From an uncultured Gammaproteobacteria bacterium (GTDB lineage: Bacteria; Pseudomonadota; Gammaproteobacteria; GCA-001735895), in assembly GCA_913061315.1 (NCBI GenBank), contig CAJXUC010000018.1:1-59849 (forward strand): a stretch of DNA of 59,849 nucleotides, given 5' to 3'. The translations under genes and the position numbers were made by a program. The notes beneath the pieces are model-generated. The model was not told where the DNA came from and searched no databases. It was given only the letters and a program-made list of their open reading frames with translations. How positions within the stretch are numbered: position 1 is the stretch's first letter; every line of letters starts with the position of its first letter. Shown here one piece after another: positions 36,050-44,766 of the stretch.

Positions 36050-36526
36050 CTAATCCGTTAAAATAACTTTTGGACTGGCATTTAAAAATACGGCTTTATT
36101 TAACGTGGTCATTCTAATGGCATTCAGTACAACGGATTCATACAGCCAATAATAGAAGCCACCTTCATAGACGCTATATCGCCAATCATACTTACATTGG
36201 ATCCATGTATTATCTATCGAACCTAGGGTTTTAAAGTTTTGATCAGAACCTATCGTAGCCGCGTACCCAAGGAGATTATTATCTAAGCAAACTTGAAATC
36301 GATCGAATTTGATCTTCCCATTATGACAATCAGAATAGGTCATCCGATCACCGGACAAGTCATCTCCGTGCTGATCTATGACACATTGGTTGTCGAGACT
36401 GTAAAAGGCAGGAGGGAATTCTATGGGGTGTTGATCCGGTAGCGCGGCCCTTTTTGCGATACATTCTTCGGTCCTTTCACTCTTATCCCATTGTTTAATA
36501 ATGGTTTGTAATACTAAAATACTCAT
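36050..36526 (-). CDS. Hypothetical Cys- and aromatic-rich protein
   Basis: A 158-residue protein with no recognised family. It has five cysteines (in EECIAK, NQCVID, SDCHNGK, QVCLDN, WIQCKYDW) and a run of aromatic residues near 128-138 (YEGGFYYWLYES). No signal peptide is evident: the start MSILVLQTIIKQW is only briefly hydrophobic. It stands alone between modF and the zeta-like kinase. Codon use does not look random, but the gene call rests only on the open frame. Confidence 0.5.
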   Translation of the reverse strand: MSILVLQTIIKQWDKSERTEECIAKRAALPDQHPIEFPPAFYSLDNQCVIDQHGDDLSGDRMTYSDCHNGKIKFDRFQVCLDNNLLGYAATIGSDQNFKTLGSIDNTWIQCKYDWRYSVYEGGFYYWLYESVVLNAIRMTTLNKAVFLNASPKVILTD

Positions 36527-36850
36527 ATTCAGTTTTTGAAGTTGATAGGTTGACTTTTCATTTTGGTTCAGCTTTGCTTAATTGTTAGATTCTTTATTCT
36601 AGCACTCATTGTTACAAGTAAATTGATGGCTGTTTTTTGGCGGTTATGACTGAGTTAGCGGTCAGTTTTGAATAGTGTGCTTGATATTTTTGCAGAGGAA
36701 ACTTTCTTTCTATGATGATCCTTAGGAAATTTTTTTGATCAAAGTGTTTATTAATTATCAGACTATCGCTAACCTTGCAGATGCAGAAATAAAGATTTGA
36801 CCAGCCTAATAATGCAACAGGTTGGCAATTATAATATTTAACCTTTAGTG
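36527..36850. other. AT-rich intergenic interval
   Basis: About 320 AT-rich bases separate the hypothetical gene and the kinase gene, which are divergent. No open frame, strong hairpin or repeat was seen. Promoters for both genes presumably lie here. Confidence 0.5.
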
Positions 36851-38575
36851 ATGATTTTTGGCGCTAGGCAAAACAAGATGACGAGTTTTGAATACTCAGC
36901 GTGGAATCCCGGTATTGAGACTGAAATACCTGCTGGTTATAAAAATCAGGAAACGATTTACCTGTCTGAGAATACGGCGACAGCCTTTGACGAGATTTTG
37001 GAATTGGCTCAAATGACTGGATTAAGCCATGAAGAATTGATCCACTTTCATCCCGAACGTCTCATATTGCACGAAGTTATTATTCGAATTACTGCCGAAA
37101 TCGCTATTGTTGACAGTGATGAGGAGGCAGACCTTGGTATTACCTTCCGTCAAATAGCGGATAAAATTCTTCACACCTATATTCAGCCCAATATTGATGA
37201 CATCCGAAATAGTTACCAAGCTATGCAACAACACGCTAAGTTTTTTATCGAGAAGGAATTGCAGGATTCACTGTCCACTCTCAACGTTGCAACTAACCAT
37301 CATAAAATACCACTACTGAAGAGGATCTGGCCGTTTGGTAATACCCAAAAGGATCAAGTGACACGCTCCCCTTTAAGCCAACAGGAGCGAGAATTTAAAA
37401 TAGTCAGTGGATTTAAACAAAAAGAGCTCAATGCTGACAATCCATTAACTTCGGCGATCTATCGAAGCCTCACTCGCGTGCTCGGTGCCATTGCTAATCA
37501 ACGGGGTTATCTGGGACAGGATATAGCTTTGTTGACTAAATTATCAACACGTCATGTTGGTTACTACTATGGTTCGCGCTTAATTGGTGAAATGGTGCAA
37601 CCCTTAATATTAAGAGCCATTGCTGAACAGCGTTATCCAGAGTTACCGGATGCAGATGAGGCAATTTTGATCAGTTTAAAAGGGACCTCGGCGGCGGGTA
37701 AAAGCTCGTTACGCCCCAGACTGCGTCAAATTATGACAAAGATTGGAATTGCACATAACGGCTACGCTACCATCAGCCCCGATATTTGGCGACGAATGCT
37801 GTTGGATTATGAATCGCTGGGTGATGCCTATAAGTATGCGGGGCGATTGACCAGCCATGAAGTGAATATCATTGACTCTAAACTCGATCAATATATTCGG
37901 CGTAAAGCTGACAAACGACAGGCTATACCGCACTTAATGGTCGATCGGTTTCGGTTTGACAGTTTTAATAGCGCCAAGATAACGAGAGTGTTGCATAAGA
38001 CCTACGTTAAATATATTAACACGATGTATATGTATTTTATTATTACGCCTCCTGAATCCACTGTGGAGCGAGGCTGGACGAGAGGTTTAGAACGGGGTCG
38101 CTATAAATCAGTCGAAGATTTCTTAGCTCACAGTGTTGAGGCCTACGAAGGTATTCCGAAGTTGTTGTTTAAATGGTTATCTTATAATCAGCCAAAATTT
38201 ATTTTCGAATTTTTAGATAATGATGTTCCTATCGATAATTTTCCACGATTAATAGCCAATGGGTCGCAAGGCAGCCTGAATATTTTTGATCCGATGGGGT
38301 TCGTTAACATTGAGCGTTACCAAAAAATTAATATTAAAGCGTCAACCTCTGCCGAAGTTTACTCTGATAAGCATAAATTTGTGGTTGAAAAGAATCTGGA
38401 ATTCTTGAGATCATGTCTTTTAAAAGTAGAGAAGGTTCACTTCATTGATCCTGATTCTAACAGGATCTATTTGAGCTCAAACAAAGGGTGCCTCAAGGTT
38501 GAAGAGACCAGCTGTTTTGAATCAATTTTACTCAAATCTCAAGACTATCAGTCCCTTTTTAAGCACCTGTTATGA
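36851..38575 (+). CDS. Large zeta-toxin-like P-loop kinase
   Basis: A protein of about 574 residues. The N-terminal 200 residues are helical and charged, without a recognised domain. The central region resembles zeta-toxin/AAA-33 kinases: Walker A GTSAAGKSS (about 277-285), ATISPDIWRRMLLDYESLGDAYKYAGRLTSHEV with an Asp and a His-x-Glu-like pattern near 310-345, and a later VDRFRFDSF and ERGWTRGLERGRY basic lid-like stretch. A C-terminal domain of about 150 residues follows. Zeta toxins phosphorylate UDP-GlcNAc or other small metabolites; here neither the target nor an antitoxin is evident. Start could be GTG 36848, ATG 36851 or ATG 36878. Monocistronic. Confidence 0.65.
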   Translation: MIFGARQNKMTSFEYSAWNPGIETEIPAGYKNQETIYLSENTATAFDEILELAQMTGLSHEELIHFHPERLILHEVIIRITAEIAIVDSDEEADLGITFRQIADKILHTYIQPNIDDIRNSYQAMQQHAKFFIEKELQDSLSTLNVATNHHKIPLLKRIWPFGNTQKDQVTRSPLSQQEREFKIVSGFKQKELNADNPLTSAIYRSLTRVLGAIANQRGYLGQDIALLTKLSTRHVGYYYGSRLIGEMVQPLILRAIAEQRYPELPDADEAILISLKGTSAAGKSSLRPRLRQIMTKIGIAHNGYATISPDIWRRMLLDYESLGDAYKYAGRLTSHEVNIIDSKLDQYIRRKADKRQAIPHLMVDRFRFDSFNSAKITRVLHKTYVKYINTMYMYFIITPPESTVERGWTRGLERGRYKSVEDFLAHSVEAYEGIPKLLFKWLSYNQPKFIFEFLDNDVPIDNFPRLIANGSQGSLNIFDPMGFVNIERYQKINIKASTSAEVYSDKHKFVVEKNLEFLRSCLLKVEKVHFIDPDSNRIYLSSNKGCLKVEETSCFESILLKSQDYQSLFKHLL

Positions 38576-38609
38576 TAAAGAAATCAAACACAGTGGAGTG
38601 AAGCGCTAA

Positions 38610-39521
38610 TCAAAGGCTCTGTGGATGTGTTAGTTGTGCGCAATCCCATAAAGCTTGCAGTAGTGGATCTTTAATACGGGCTTTTAATACACATAGGCTC
38701 AAGGTAAAGGGTTGAAGATCAGTTAGCCAAGGTAAGACCCTCACCGTATCACGCTTTGGGCTATGCTCAATGACTAACTCGGGTACCACCGCAACGCCAA
38801 AGCCGAGGCTGACCATCGATACCACGGCTTCATGACCAGCAACCTGAGCGTAGATATTAGGCTTTTCTCCTAACGCACTTAAACGGGTTAACAATTGCTC
38901 GCGTGCGAGGCCTCGTTCTGCCAGCACCATGGGCATCTCCACCCAATTAGGTTCAGAATTTTGGGCAATGATCTGGTCAATTTGTTGGCTGAGTGGGCTG
39001 GGAGTTTTTGGGCCAATTAATCTCAGAGGGGTCGTTCGTAATGCAAGGAACGCAAGCTTGTCAGGTAAAATAGCTGGCGTTGCCACTATGGCACTATCAT
39101 CTTGACTGGCTAGCACACGCTCGACACCATCGGCTTGATCACCGGTACGCAGTTTAAGCTCGATTCCAGGACAGCTTTCGCGCATCTTCGAAAGTATTTG
39201 CGTGAGCATGCTATAGCTCGCTGTCACTGAGCCAAATAAACTCACCTCCCCATGCAAACGGGTTTGGCTGGCGTTCAAATCGGCTCGCACTTGTTGCCAA
39301 TCACTCAAAGCCTTGTGGGCATATTCTTGGAAATGTCGACCGGCGGGGGTTAATCCGACCTGGCGGTTATTCCGTTCGAATAGTTTGTGTCCAATTCCGG
39401 CCTCTAAACGCTGTAGTTGGCGGCTAATGGCTGAGGGTGTTAAATTGCAATGCGTTGCAGTTTGACCAAAATGAAGTGAATCAGCTAAATGCAAAAATAT
39501 TTGTAATGTCTTCGTGTCCAT
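38610..39521 (-). CDS. ilvY: LysR-type regulator IlvY
   Basis: LysR-family activator of ilvC responding to acetolactate or acetohydroxybutyrate. The N-terminal HTH (MDTKTLQIFLHLADSLHFGQ, NLTPSAISRQLQRLEAGIGHKLFER) and a LysR substrate-binding domain (about 90-300) are complete. The start at 39521 is chosen because the HTH begins there; an in-frame ATG at 39587 would add 22 residues that overlap the operator region. It is divergent from ilvC, the standard IlvY-IlvC arrangement. Confidence 0.93.
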   Translation of the reverse strand: MDTKTLQIFLHLADSLHFGQTATHCNLTPSAISRQLQRLEAGIGHKLFERNNRQVGLTPAGRHFQEYAHKALSDWQQVRADLNASQTRLHGEVSLFGSVTASYSMLTQILSKMRESCPGIELKLRTGDQADGVERVLASQDDSAIVATPAILPDKLAFLALRTTPLRLIGPKTPSPLSQQIDQIIAQNSEPNWVEMPMVLAERGLAREQLLTRLSALGEKPNIYAQVAGHEAVVSMVSLGFGVAVVPELVIEHSPKRDTVRVLPWLTDLQPFTLSLCVLKARIKDPLLQALWDCAQLTHPQSL

Positions 39522-39567
39522 GAAATCAGGTCCATTGGCCTTCTCATCAGATACTCTGGCTAAGCTC

Positions 39568-39587
39568 TTGCAGTGATTAATATGCAA
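39568..39587. promoter_or_regulatory. IlvY operator candidate
   Basis: TTGCA at 39568-39572 and TGCAA at 39583-39587 form an inverted repeat with a 10-base spacer in the ilvY-ilvC intergenic region, compatible with LysR-type binding. A second partial repeat, CGCA at 39615-39618 and TGCG at 39638-39641, follows closer to ilvC. This resembles the tandem operator arrangement known for IlvY. Confidence 0.55.
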
Positions 39588-39669
39588 CGCAATATAGCAA
39601 ATATTTCATTTTACGCAACATGATAAGTGGTGCATTATGCGACGGTCAAATTTTAATTCAGGAATTCTC

Positions 39670-41148
39670 ATGCGTGAAAACTACTTTAATACCTTGCCGC
39701 TGCGGTTACAGCTCGAAGAATTAGCAAAATGTCGGTTCATGGGCAAAGATGAATTTGCCGATGGCGTTGACTACATCCGTGGCAAAAAGATTGTCATCGT
39801 TGGTTGCGGTGCTCAGGGCTTAAACCAGGGTTTAAACTTGCGTGATTCTGGTCTTGATGTGAGCTATACACTGCGGGCTGCAGCTATTGCTGAAAAGCGT
39901 CAGTCATTCAAGAACGCGTCTGAAAATGGTTTTACAGTGGGTACTTATGAAGAGCTGATCCCAACGGCTGATATCGTTATGAACTTAACACCTGATAAGC
40001 AGCATAGTGCGGTGGTAAATGCGGTTATGCCAATGATGAAAGACGGTGCAACGCTTGACTATGCGCACGGCTTTAATCTAGTCGAAGAAGGCATGAAAGT
40101 GAATAAGAATATTACGGTTGTTATGATGTGTCCAAAATGTCCAGGGTCAGAAGTTCGTGCAGAATACGTTCGTGGTTTTGGCGTACCCACGCTAATTGCG
40201 GTTCACCGTGAAAATGATCCCAATGGTGATGGTATGAAGATAGCCAAAGCATTAGCGGTTGGGACCGGTGGTCATCATGCGGGTGTTTTACAATCATCAC
40301 CTATCGCCGAAGTAAAGTCTGACTTGATGGGCGAGCAAACCATTCTTTGTGGCACTCTGCAAACAGGCTCGATACTTTGTTATGACAAGATGGTTGAAGA
40401 AGGTATTGATCCTGGCTACGCCTCTAAGTTTATTCAGTATGGCTGGGAAACCATTACCGAAGCACTCAAGTATGGGGGTGTTACCCATATGATGGATCGC
40501 TTGAGTAATCCTGCAAAAATTAAAGCTTATGAGTTATCAGAAGAATTAAAAGACTTGTTACGACCCCTGTTTCAAAAGCATCAGGACGATATCATGTCAG
40601 GTCATTTTTCTAGTGGAATGATGGCTGACTGGGACAACGATGATGCTGATCTTTTAAGATGGCGTGCAGCAACAGCAGAAACGGGTTTTGAAAAACAAGC
40701 GGCTGGTGATGTAGAAATATCTGAACAGGATTATTTCGACAAGGGTATTGTGATGGTTGCTATGGTTCGAGCGGGTGTTGAGCTCGCCTACGAAACTATG
40801 GTTGAAGCGGGTATTGTTGAAGAGTCGGCTTACTACGAATCACTCCATGAAACGCCTTTAATTGCTAATTTAGTGGCACGTAAAAAGCTTTATGAAATGA
40901 ATGTGGTTATTTCTGATACAGCTGAATATGGTTGTTACTTATTTGATCACTTAGCCCGTCCGTTGTTGGCAGAGAAGTTTATGCCTTCTATTAAAACTGA
41001 CGTTATTGGTGCTGGCTTGGCTAACAACAACGCGAGCGTCGATAACAAAACGTTAGTCGATATCAATGCTCAGTTGCGTGGCCATTCAGTCGAAATAGTG
41101 GGGCAGAAGCTTCGTGGCTACATGACGGGCATGAAAGCCATTGTATAG
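39670..41148 (+). CDS. ilvC: Ketol-acid reductoisomerase, class II
   Basis: Isomerises and reduces acetolactate or acetohydroxybutyrate with NADPH and Mg2+ in valine, leucine and isoleucine synthesis. Preferred start ATG 39670 follows an AGGA ribosome site; it gives 492 residues, the long class II form of gammaproteobacteria. Motifs are [19 protein letters not shown] for [30 protein letters not shown] with metal ligands, and two helical C-terminal repeats, ending [13 protein letters not shown] hairpin terminator follows. Confidence 0.97.
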   Translation: MRENYFNTLPLRLQLEELAKCRFMGKDEFADGVDYIRGKKIVIVGCGAQGLNQGLNLRDSGLDVSYTLRAAAIAEKRQSFKNASENGFTVGTYEELIPTADIVMNLTPDKQHSAVVNAVMPMMKDGATLDYAHGFNLVEEGMKVNKNITVVMMCPKCPGSEVRAEYVRGFGVPTLIAVHRENDPNGDGMKIAKALAVGTGGHHAGVLQSSPIAEVKSDLMGEQTILCGTLQTGSILCYDKMVEEGIDPGYASKFIQYGWETITEALKYGGVTHMMDRLSNPAKIKAYELSEELKDLLRPLFQKHQDDIMSGHFSSGMMADWDNDDADLLRWRAATAETGFEKQAAGDVEISEQDYFDKGIVMVAMVRAGVELAYETMVEAGIVEESAYYESLHETPLIANLVARKKLYEMNVVISDTAEYGCYLFDHLARPLLAEKFMPSIKTDVIGAGLANNNASVDNKTLVDINAQLRGHSVEIVGQKLRGYMTGMKAIV

Positions 41149-41187
41149 TCGATGACGACAACTTAATTCTCACCAAAGGTTTCACCC

Positions 41188-41228
41188 AAAGGAGTAAGCG
41201 CGAATTTCGTTCTTACTCCTTTTTTTTT
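41188..41228 (+). terminator. Intrinsic terminator after ilvC
   Basis: AAAGGAGTAAG at 41188-41198 pairs with CTTACTCCTTT at 41212-41222 and is followed by a run of T residues to 41228. Confidence 0.92.
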
Positions 41229-41312
41229 GCTGAAGCCGGTGATAATCGATAGCACTCTAAAACGTGAATACCCTTAACGACCAGATTGAAATCGGGTCTG
41301 TTGAATTACTTT

Positions 41313-41330
41313 TTGTCATCAAACTGTCAT
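41313..41330 (+). promoter_or_regulatory. Pho box upstream of phoB
   Basis: TTGTCATCAAACTGTCAT holds two direct TGTCAT repeats 11 bases apart, the PhoB-binding Pho box pattern. A TATATATT stretch at 41341-41348 is placed as a minus-10 element. This would autoregulate phoBR under phosphate limitation. Confidence 0.88.
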
Positions 41331-41397
41331 AATAAACCCGTATATATTTGGAGCCTTAATGAAGTGATTTTCCTGCATTTATGAAGGTACTAATTTT

Positions 41398-42087
41398 ATG
41401 AGGATACTAGTAGTTGAGGATGATACCGATATTAGGGAGTTGATTTGCCAGTCTTTAACTCAGGCTGATTATCAAGTTCAAAGTTGCATGGACGTTAAAT
41501 CTGCCCGCCAATTGGTCGAAACCTTTAGGCCAGACTGCCTGGTGGTTGACTGGATGTTGCCTGATACCAGTGGTGTTGAATTGATCCGATGGTTACGCCG
41601 CCAACCAAACTATGCCCAAGTTCCTTGCTTGATGCTGACCGCGCGTTCTCAGGAGTCAGATAAAATTACTGGTTTAGAGTCTGGTGCAGACGATTACATG
41701 ACGAAACCAATGTCTCTACGAGAGCTTCAAGCACGCGTGAAAGCGCTTTTAAGGCGACCGTCGGCCTACATTGAAGCCAGTGACATGATTATAGTTGGCC
41801 CGATTAAATTGAATTTGAGTAGTTATGAAGTCAAGATAGCTGACACATCGCTTGACTTATCGCCTACCGAATACAAATTGCTGAAATTTTTTATGCGCAA
41901 CAAAAATAAGGTGTTTTCGCGAGATCAAATTCTGACAGCGGTCTGGGGAGAAGATGCTTACATTGGTGACCGGACAGTGGATGTTCATGTACTAAGATTG
42001 CGTAAGGCTCTCAAAGCCTTCAAAATTGACGCCATGATTAGCACTGTTCGCGGTGCCGGTTATCGTTTCGTTGAGCAAGTCAATTAG
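41398..42087 (+). CDS. phoB: Phosphate response regulator PhoB
   Basis: OmpR-family response regulator that activates Pho regulon promoters when phosphorylated by PhoR. The receiver domain has ILVVEDDTDIRE, phospho-acceptor Asp in LVVDWMLPDTSG, Thr in LMLTARSQE and Lys in DDYMTKP. The C-terminal winged helix (about 130-229) has LSPTEYKLLKFFMRN and RTVDVHVLRLRKAL, ending in STVRGAGYRF. Length is 229, as in E. coli. A Pho box lies upstream, and phoR follows after 21 bases. Confidence 0.97.
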   Translation: MRILVVEDDTDIRELICQSLTQADYQVQSCMDVKSARQLVETFRPDCLVVDWMLPDTSGVELIRWLRRQPNYAQVPCLMLTARSQESDKITGLESGADDYMTKPMSLRELQARVKALLRRPSAYIEASDMIIVGPIKLNLSSYEVKIADTSLDLSPTEYKLLKFFMRNKNKVFSRDQILTAVWGEDAYIGDRTVDVHVLRLRKALKAFKIDAMISTVRGAGYRFVEQVN

Positions 42088-42108
42088 TCATATAAAGTTG
42101 AAATTAAA

Positions 42109-43452
42109 GTGAAGAAAATCTGGATTACTGAACGCCTCATATTGATTTTAGCTTTGTTTGCAGCGATAGGTATTAGCGTATTTACGAAAGACTGGATTCT
42201 CTCAGTGTTGGTGGTACTGGTAGGTTATATTGGTTGGTTATACTATCGATTAATTCGTCTAGAGCAGTGGTTATCGCGAGGCACCAAAGTCAGTGAAGTG
42301 TTTGATGACAACGGTTTTATCGGCATTATTGTGCAGCATTTGTATCGCCAGAAGAAACACAGCAACGAGCGCAAAAAACGAACCAAAGATATTTTAGGGC
42401 GATTGAATCGAAATATTGCTGCATTGCCTGATGCGACTGTTTTACTCAATCAATATCGACAGATCGAATGGTGTAACGAACCTGCCCAGTATTTACTCGG
42501 AATACACGGCCGAAACGATTTAGGTCAACGTATTACTAATTTAATTAGGCATCCCGAATTTTCGAGCTATCTGGATGCACCTGAAGCTCGGCAGTATATA
42601 GAAGTCCGGGCGCCAGGCGATACTGAGTTAACTATTCAAATACGCATCGTGCGTTTTGGTGATGACCAAACCTTATTGATCGCCCGAAACAATAGCGATC
42701 AGGCACTATTACAGGAAGGGCTGAAAAATTTTGTTGCTAATGCATCACACGAATTGAAGTCTCCATTGACGGTTATTTCTGGTCATTTGGAAATGCTTGA
42801 AAACGAAAAAGAATTAACAGAACAGGGTCAAAAATCATTAAAAACTGCCCAGCGTCAAACCCATAAAATGACAGGCTTGGTGGAAGACCTGTTATTGCTA
42901 TCACAGGTTGAGAGCTATCAGTTGCAGGCTGATGAGGGTAAACGAATTGATTGTCATGCGTTAACAAGGAATATCATTGCTGCACTGGATGTTAGTTTGA
43001 ATAAAGGGAGGATTGAGTATAGTGCGGATGAACTATTCTGGTTGTTAGGCGTAAAGGTAGAGGTCGAAGGTATTTGTATCAATTTGATTGAAAACGCCTT
43101 GAAATATTCACCAGAGAAAACGAGCGTATCGGTCAGTTGGTCACTTAATCCGCAGGATGAATTGTTGTTTAGTGTGAGTGATTGTGGTGCCGGCATTAGC
43201 TCGAACGATTTGCCTTATATAACCGAACGCTATTATCGTGGCAGTCTTACCGGCAACGAATCGTCGACTGAAGGCTCTGGCCTTGGCTTATCCATTGTAC
43301 AGCAGGCTGCGAACAAGCACGGAGCAACATTAATGATTGATAGTGATCCGGAGCGTGGCAGTTGTTTTACGATTAGTTTTCCTAGTTATCGCGTTTTAAA
43401 ACGATCAGAAAAGTCTACAGTCATTAACTTTGGGGATTATCAGTCTCTATAG
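42109..43452 (+). CDS. phoR: Phosphate regulon sensor kinase PhoR
   Basis: Membrane histidine kinase that phosphorylates or dephosphorylates PhoB according to signals from the Pst transporter and PhoU. GTG start at 42109. Two N-terminal membrane segments (about 8-48) are followed by a basic linker and PAS domain (about 95-195), HisKA with NASHELKSPLTV (His about 216), and HATPase with INLIENALKYSP (N box), SDCGAGIS and GSGLGLSIVQQ. Length of 447 is slightly above E. coli PhoR. It lies 3' of phoB and 5' of pstS, forming a contiguous Pho locus. Confidence 0.96.
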   Translation: MKKIWITERLILILALFAAIGISVFTKDWILSVLVVLVGYIGWLYYRLIRLEQWLSRGTKVSEVFDDNGFIGIIVQHLYRQKKHSNERKKRTKDILGRLNRNIAALPDATVLLNQYRQIEWCNEPAQYLLGIHGRNDLGQRITNLIRHPEFSSYLDAPEARQYIEVRAPGDTELTIQIRIVRFGDDQTLLIARNNSDQALLQEGLKNFVANASHELKSPLTVISGHLEMLENEKELTEQGQKSLKTAQRQTHKMTGLVEDLLLLSQVESYQLQADEGKRIDCHALTRNIIAALDVSLNKGRIEYSADELFWLLGVKVEVEGICINLIENALKYSPEKTSVSVSWSLNPQDELLFSVSDCGAGISSNDLPYITERYYRGSLTGNESSTEGSGLGLSIVQQAANKHGATLMIDSDPERGSCFTISFPSYRVLKRSEKSTVINFGDYQSL

Positions 43453-43492
43453 TTTGGCGATTTATCCCTTTTAACAATCCTCTTCAGCTTGA

Positions 43493-43510
43493 TTGTCATA
43501 TAACTGTAAC
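43493..43510 (+). promoter_or_regulatory. Pho box upstream of pstS
   Basis: TTGTCATATAACTGTAAC contains TGTCAT and TGTAAC repeats 11 bases apart, matching the Pho box layout, 71 bases before the pstS start codon. It would drive pstS and, by read-through, pstCAB-phoU. Confidence 0.85.
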
Positions 43511-43580
43511 AATCAACGTTCATACTATTTAAATGAAACAATCAACTGGTCATTTCAAACTAAATAATTCAGGAGTTCAT

Positions 43581-44621
43581 ATGAAGAAGTTAATGCTCGT
43601 AACAGCCCTTGCTGCCATGACGGTTAGCAGTGTTCAGGCCGCTGGCAGAGACACAATTAGTGTCGTTGGCTCATCAACAGTCTATCCCTTTGCAACCGTT
43701 GTGGCAGAAAGTTTTGGAAAGAAAACTCACTTTAATACACCTAAAATTGAATCGACTGGTTCGGGTGGTGGGATGAAATTATTTTGCTCTGGGCTTGGTG
43801 TTGATTCACCCGATATCACTAATTCATCAAGGGCAATGAAAAAATCTGAATACGATAAATGCCAGAAAAACGGTGTCACTGATATTACTGAAGTGCATGT
43901 TGGATTTGACGGTATTACGATTGCAAATTCAAAGGAATCTGAACAGTTTAAGTTGACTCGTAAAGACCTATTCCTCGCATTAGCGCTGCAGGTACCTAAC
44001 CCAGATGGTAGCAAGACGTTGGTCGATAATCCTTACCAAAAATGGAATGAAGTGAACGCTGACTTACCTGCTGTTCGCATTGAGGTGCTTGGACCACCGC
44101 CAACCTCGGGTACGCGTGACGCATTTTCTGAGCTGGCATTAGAAGGTGGTTGTAAAAAAATTGACTGGATCAAGGCGATGAAAAAAACAGACAAGGTAGC
44201 CTACAAGACCGTTTGTCATAGTATGCGTGAAGATGGTCGTTATATCGAAGCGGGTGAAAATGATAACCTGATTGTACAGAAACTGGTGCGAAATCCTAAC
44301 GCATTGGGTATTTTTGGTTACTCTTTTTTAGAGCAGAATGATGACAAGGTTCAAGGTTCTATTATAGAGGGACAGCAGCCAGAATTTGAATCGATCGCTG
44401 ATGGTAGCTATCCGATATCTCGTCCTTTATTCTTTTATGTTAAAAACGCACATACTGCTTCGATTCCAGGTATTAAAGAATACCTGGAAGAATTCACTAG
44501 TGAAGCGGCTATGGGTGATAACGGTTATTTGCTAGACAAAGGGTTAATACCATTGTCAGCTGAAGTGCGAGCCGAGTTACGTAAAAACACCAGTGCGGGA
44601 ACGCGTTTAGTAATGAATTAA
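43581..44621 (+). CDS. pstS: Periplasmic phosphate-binding protein PstS
   Basis: Binds phosphate in the periplasm and delivers it to PstCA. The ATG at 43581 follows an AGGAG site and gives a clear signal peptide (MKKLMLVTALAAMTVSSVQA); an in-frame ATG at 43533 is not favoured. The mature protein of about 327 residues has VVGSSTVYPFATVVAESF with the first phosphate loop, IESTGSGGGMKLFCSG, and GPPPTSGTRDAFSELAL. This is the SphX/PstS class with an internal disulfide-type Cys pair possible. A UUCG hairpin terminator follows immediately. Confidence 0.95.
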   Translation: MKKLMLVTALAAMTVSSVQAAGRDTISVVGSSTVYPFATVVAESFGKKTHFNTPKIESTGSGGGMKLFCSGLGVDSPDITNSSRAMKKSEYDKCQKNGVTDITEVHVGFDGITIANSKESEQFKLTRKDLFLALALQVPNPDGSKTLVDNPYQKWNEVNADLPAVRIEVLGPPPTSGTRDAFSELALEGGCKKIDWIKAMKKTDKVAYKTVCHSMREDGRYIEAGENDNLIVQKLVRNPNALGIFGYSFLEQNDDKVQGSIIEGQQPEFESIADGSYPISRPLFFYVKNAHTASIPGIKEYLEEFTSEAAMGDNGYLLDKGLIPLSAEVRAELRKNTSAGTRLVMN

Positions 44622-44647
44622 TCGGTGCTTTTTGATACAATAAAAGC

Positions 44648-44677
44648 AAGCATCTAACTTCGGTTAGGTGCTTTTTT
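44648..44677 (+). terminator. UUCG hairpin terminator between pstS and pstC
   Basis: AAGCATCTAAC pairs with GTTAGGTGCTT (one G-U pair) around a TTCG tetraloop and is followed by six T residues. It should lower read-through from pstS to pstCAB-phoU and keep PstS in excess. Confidence 0.9.
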
Positions 44678-44766
44678 GTATTGTCTTTTAGTTTAGTGTG
44701 ATTAATCAGCCACCGTTATTCTTTAGTGAGTAATCCGTAATGAATAAGCAGGAATACTAAATAATT

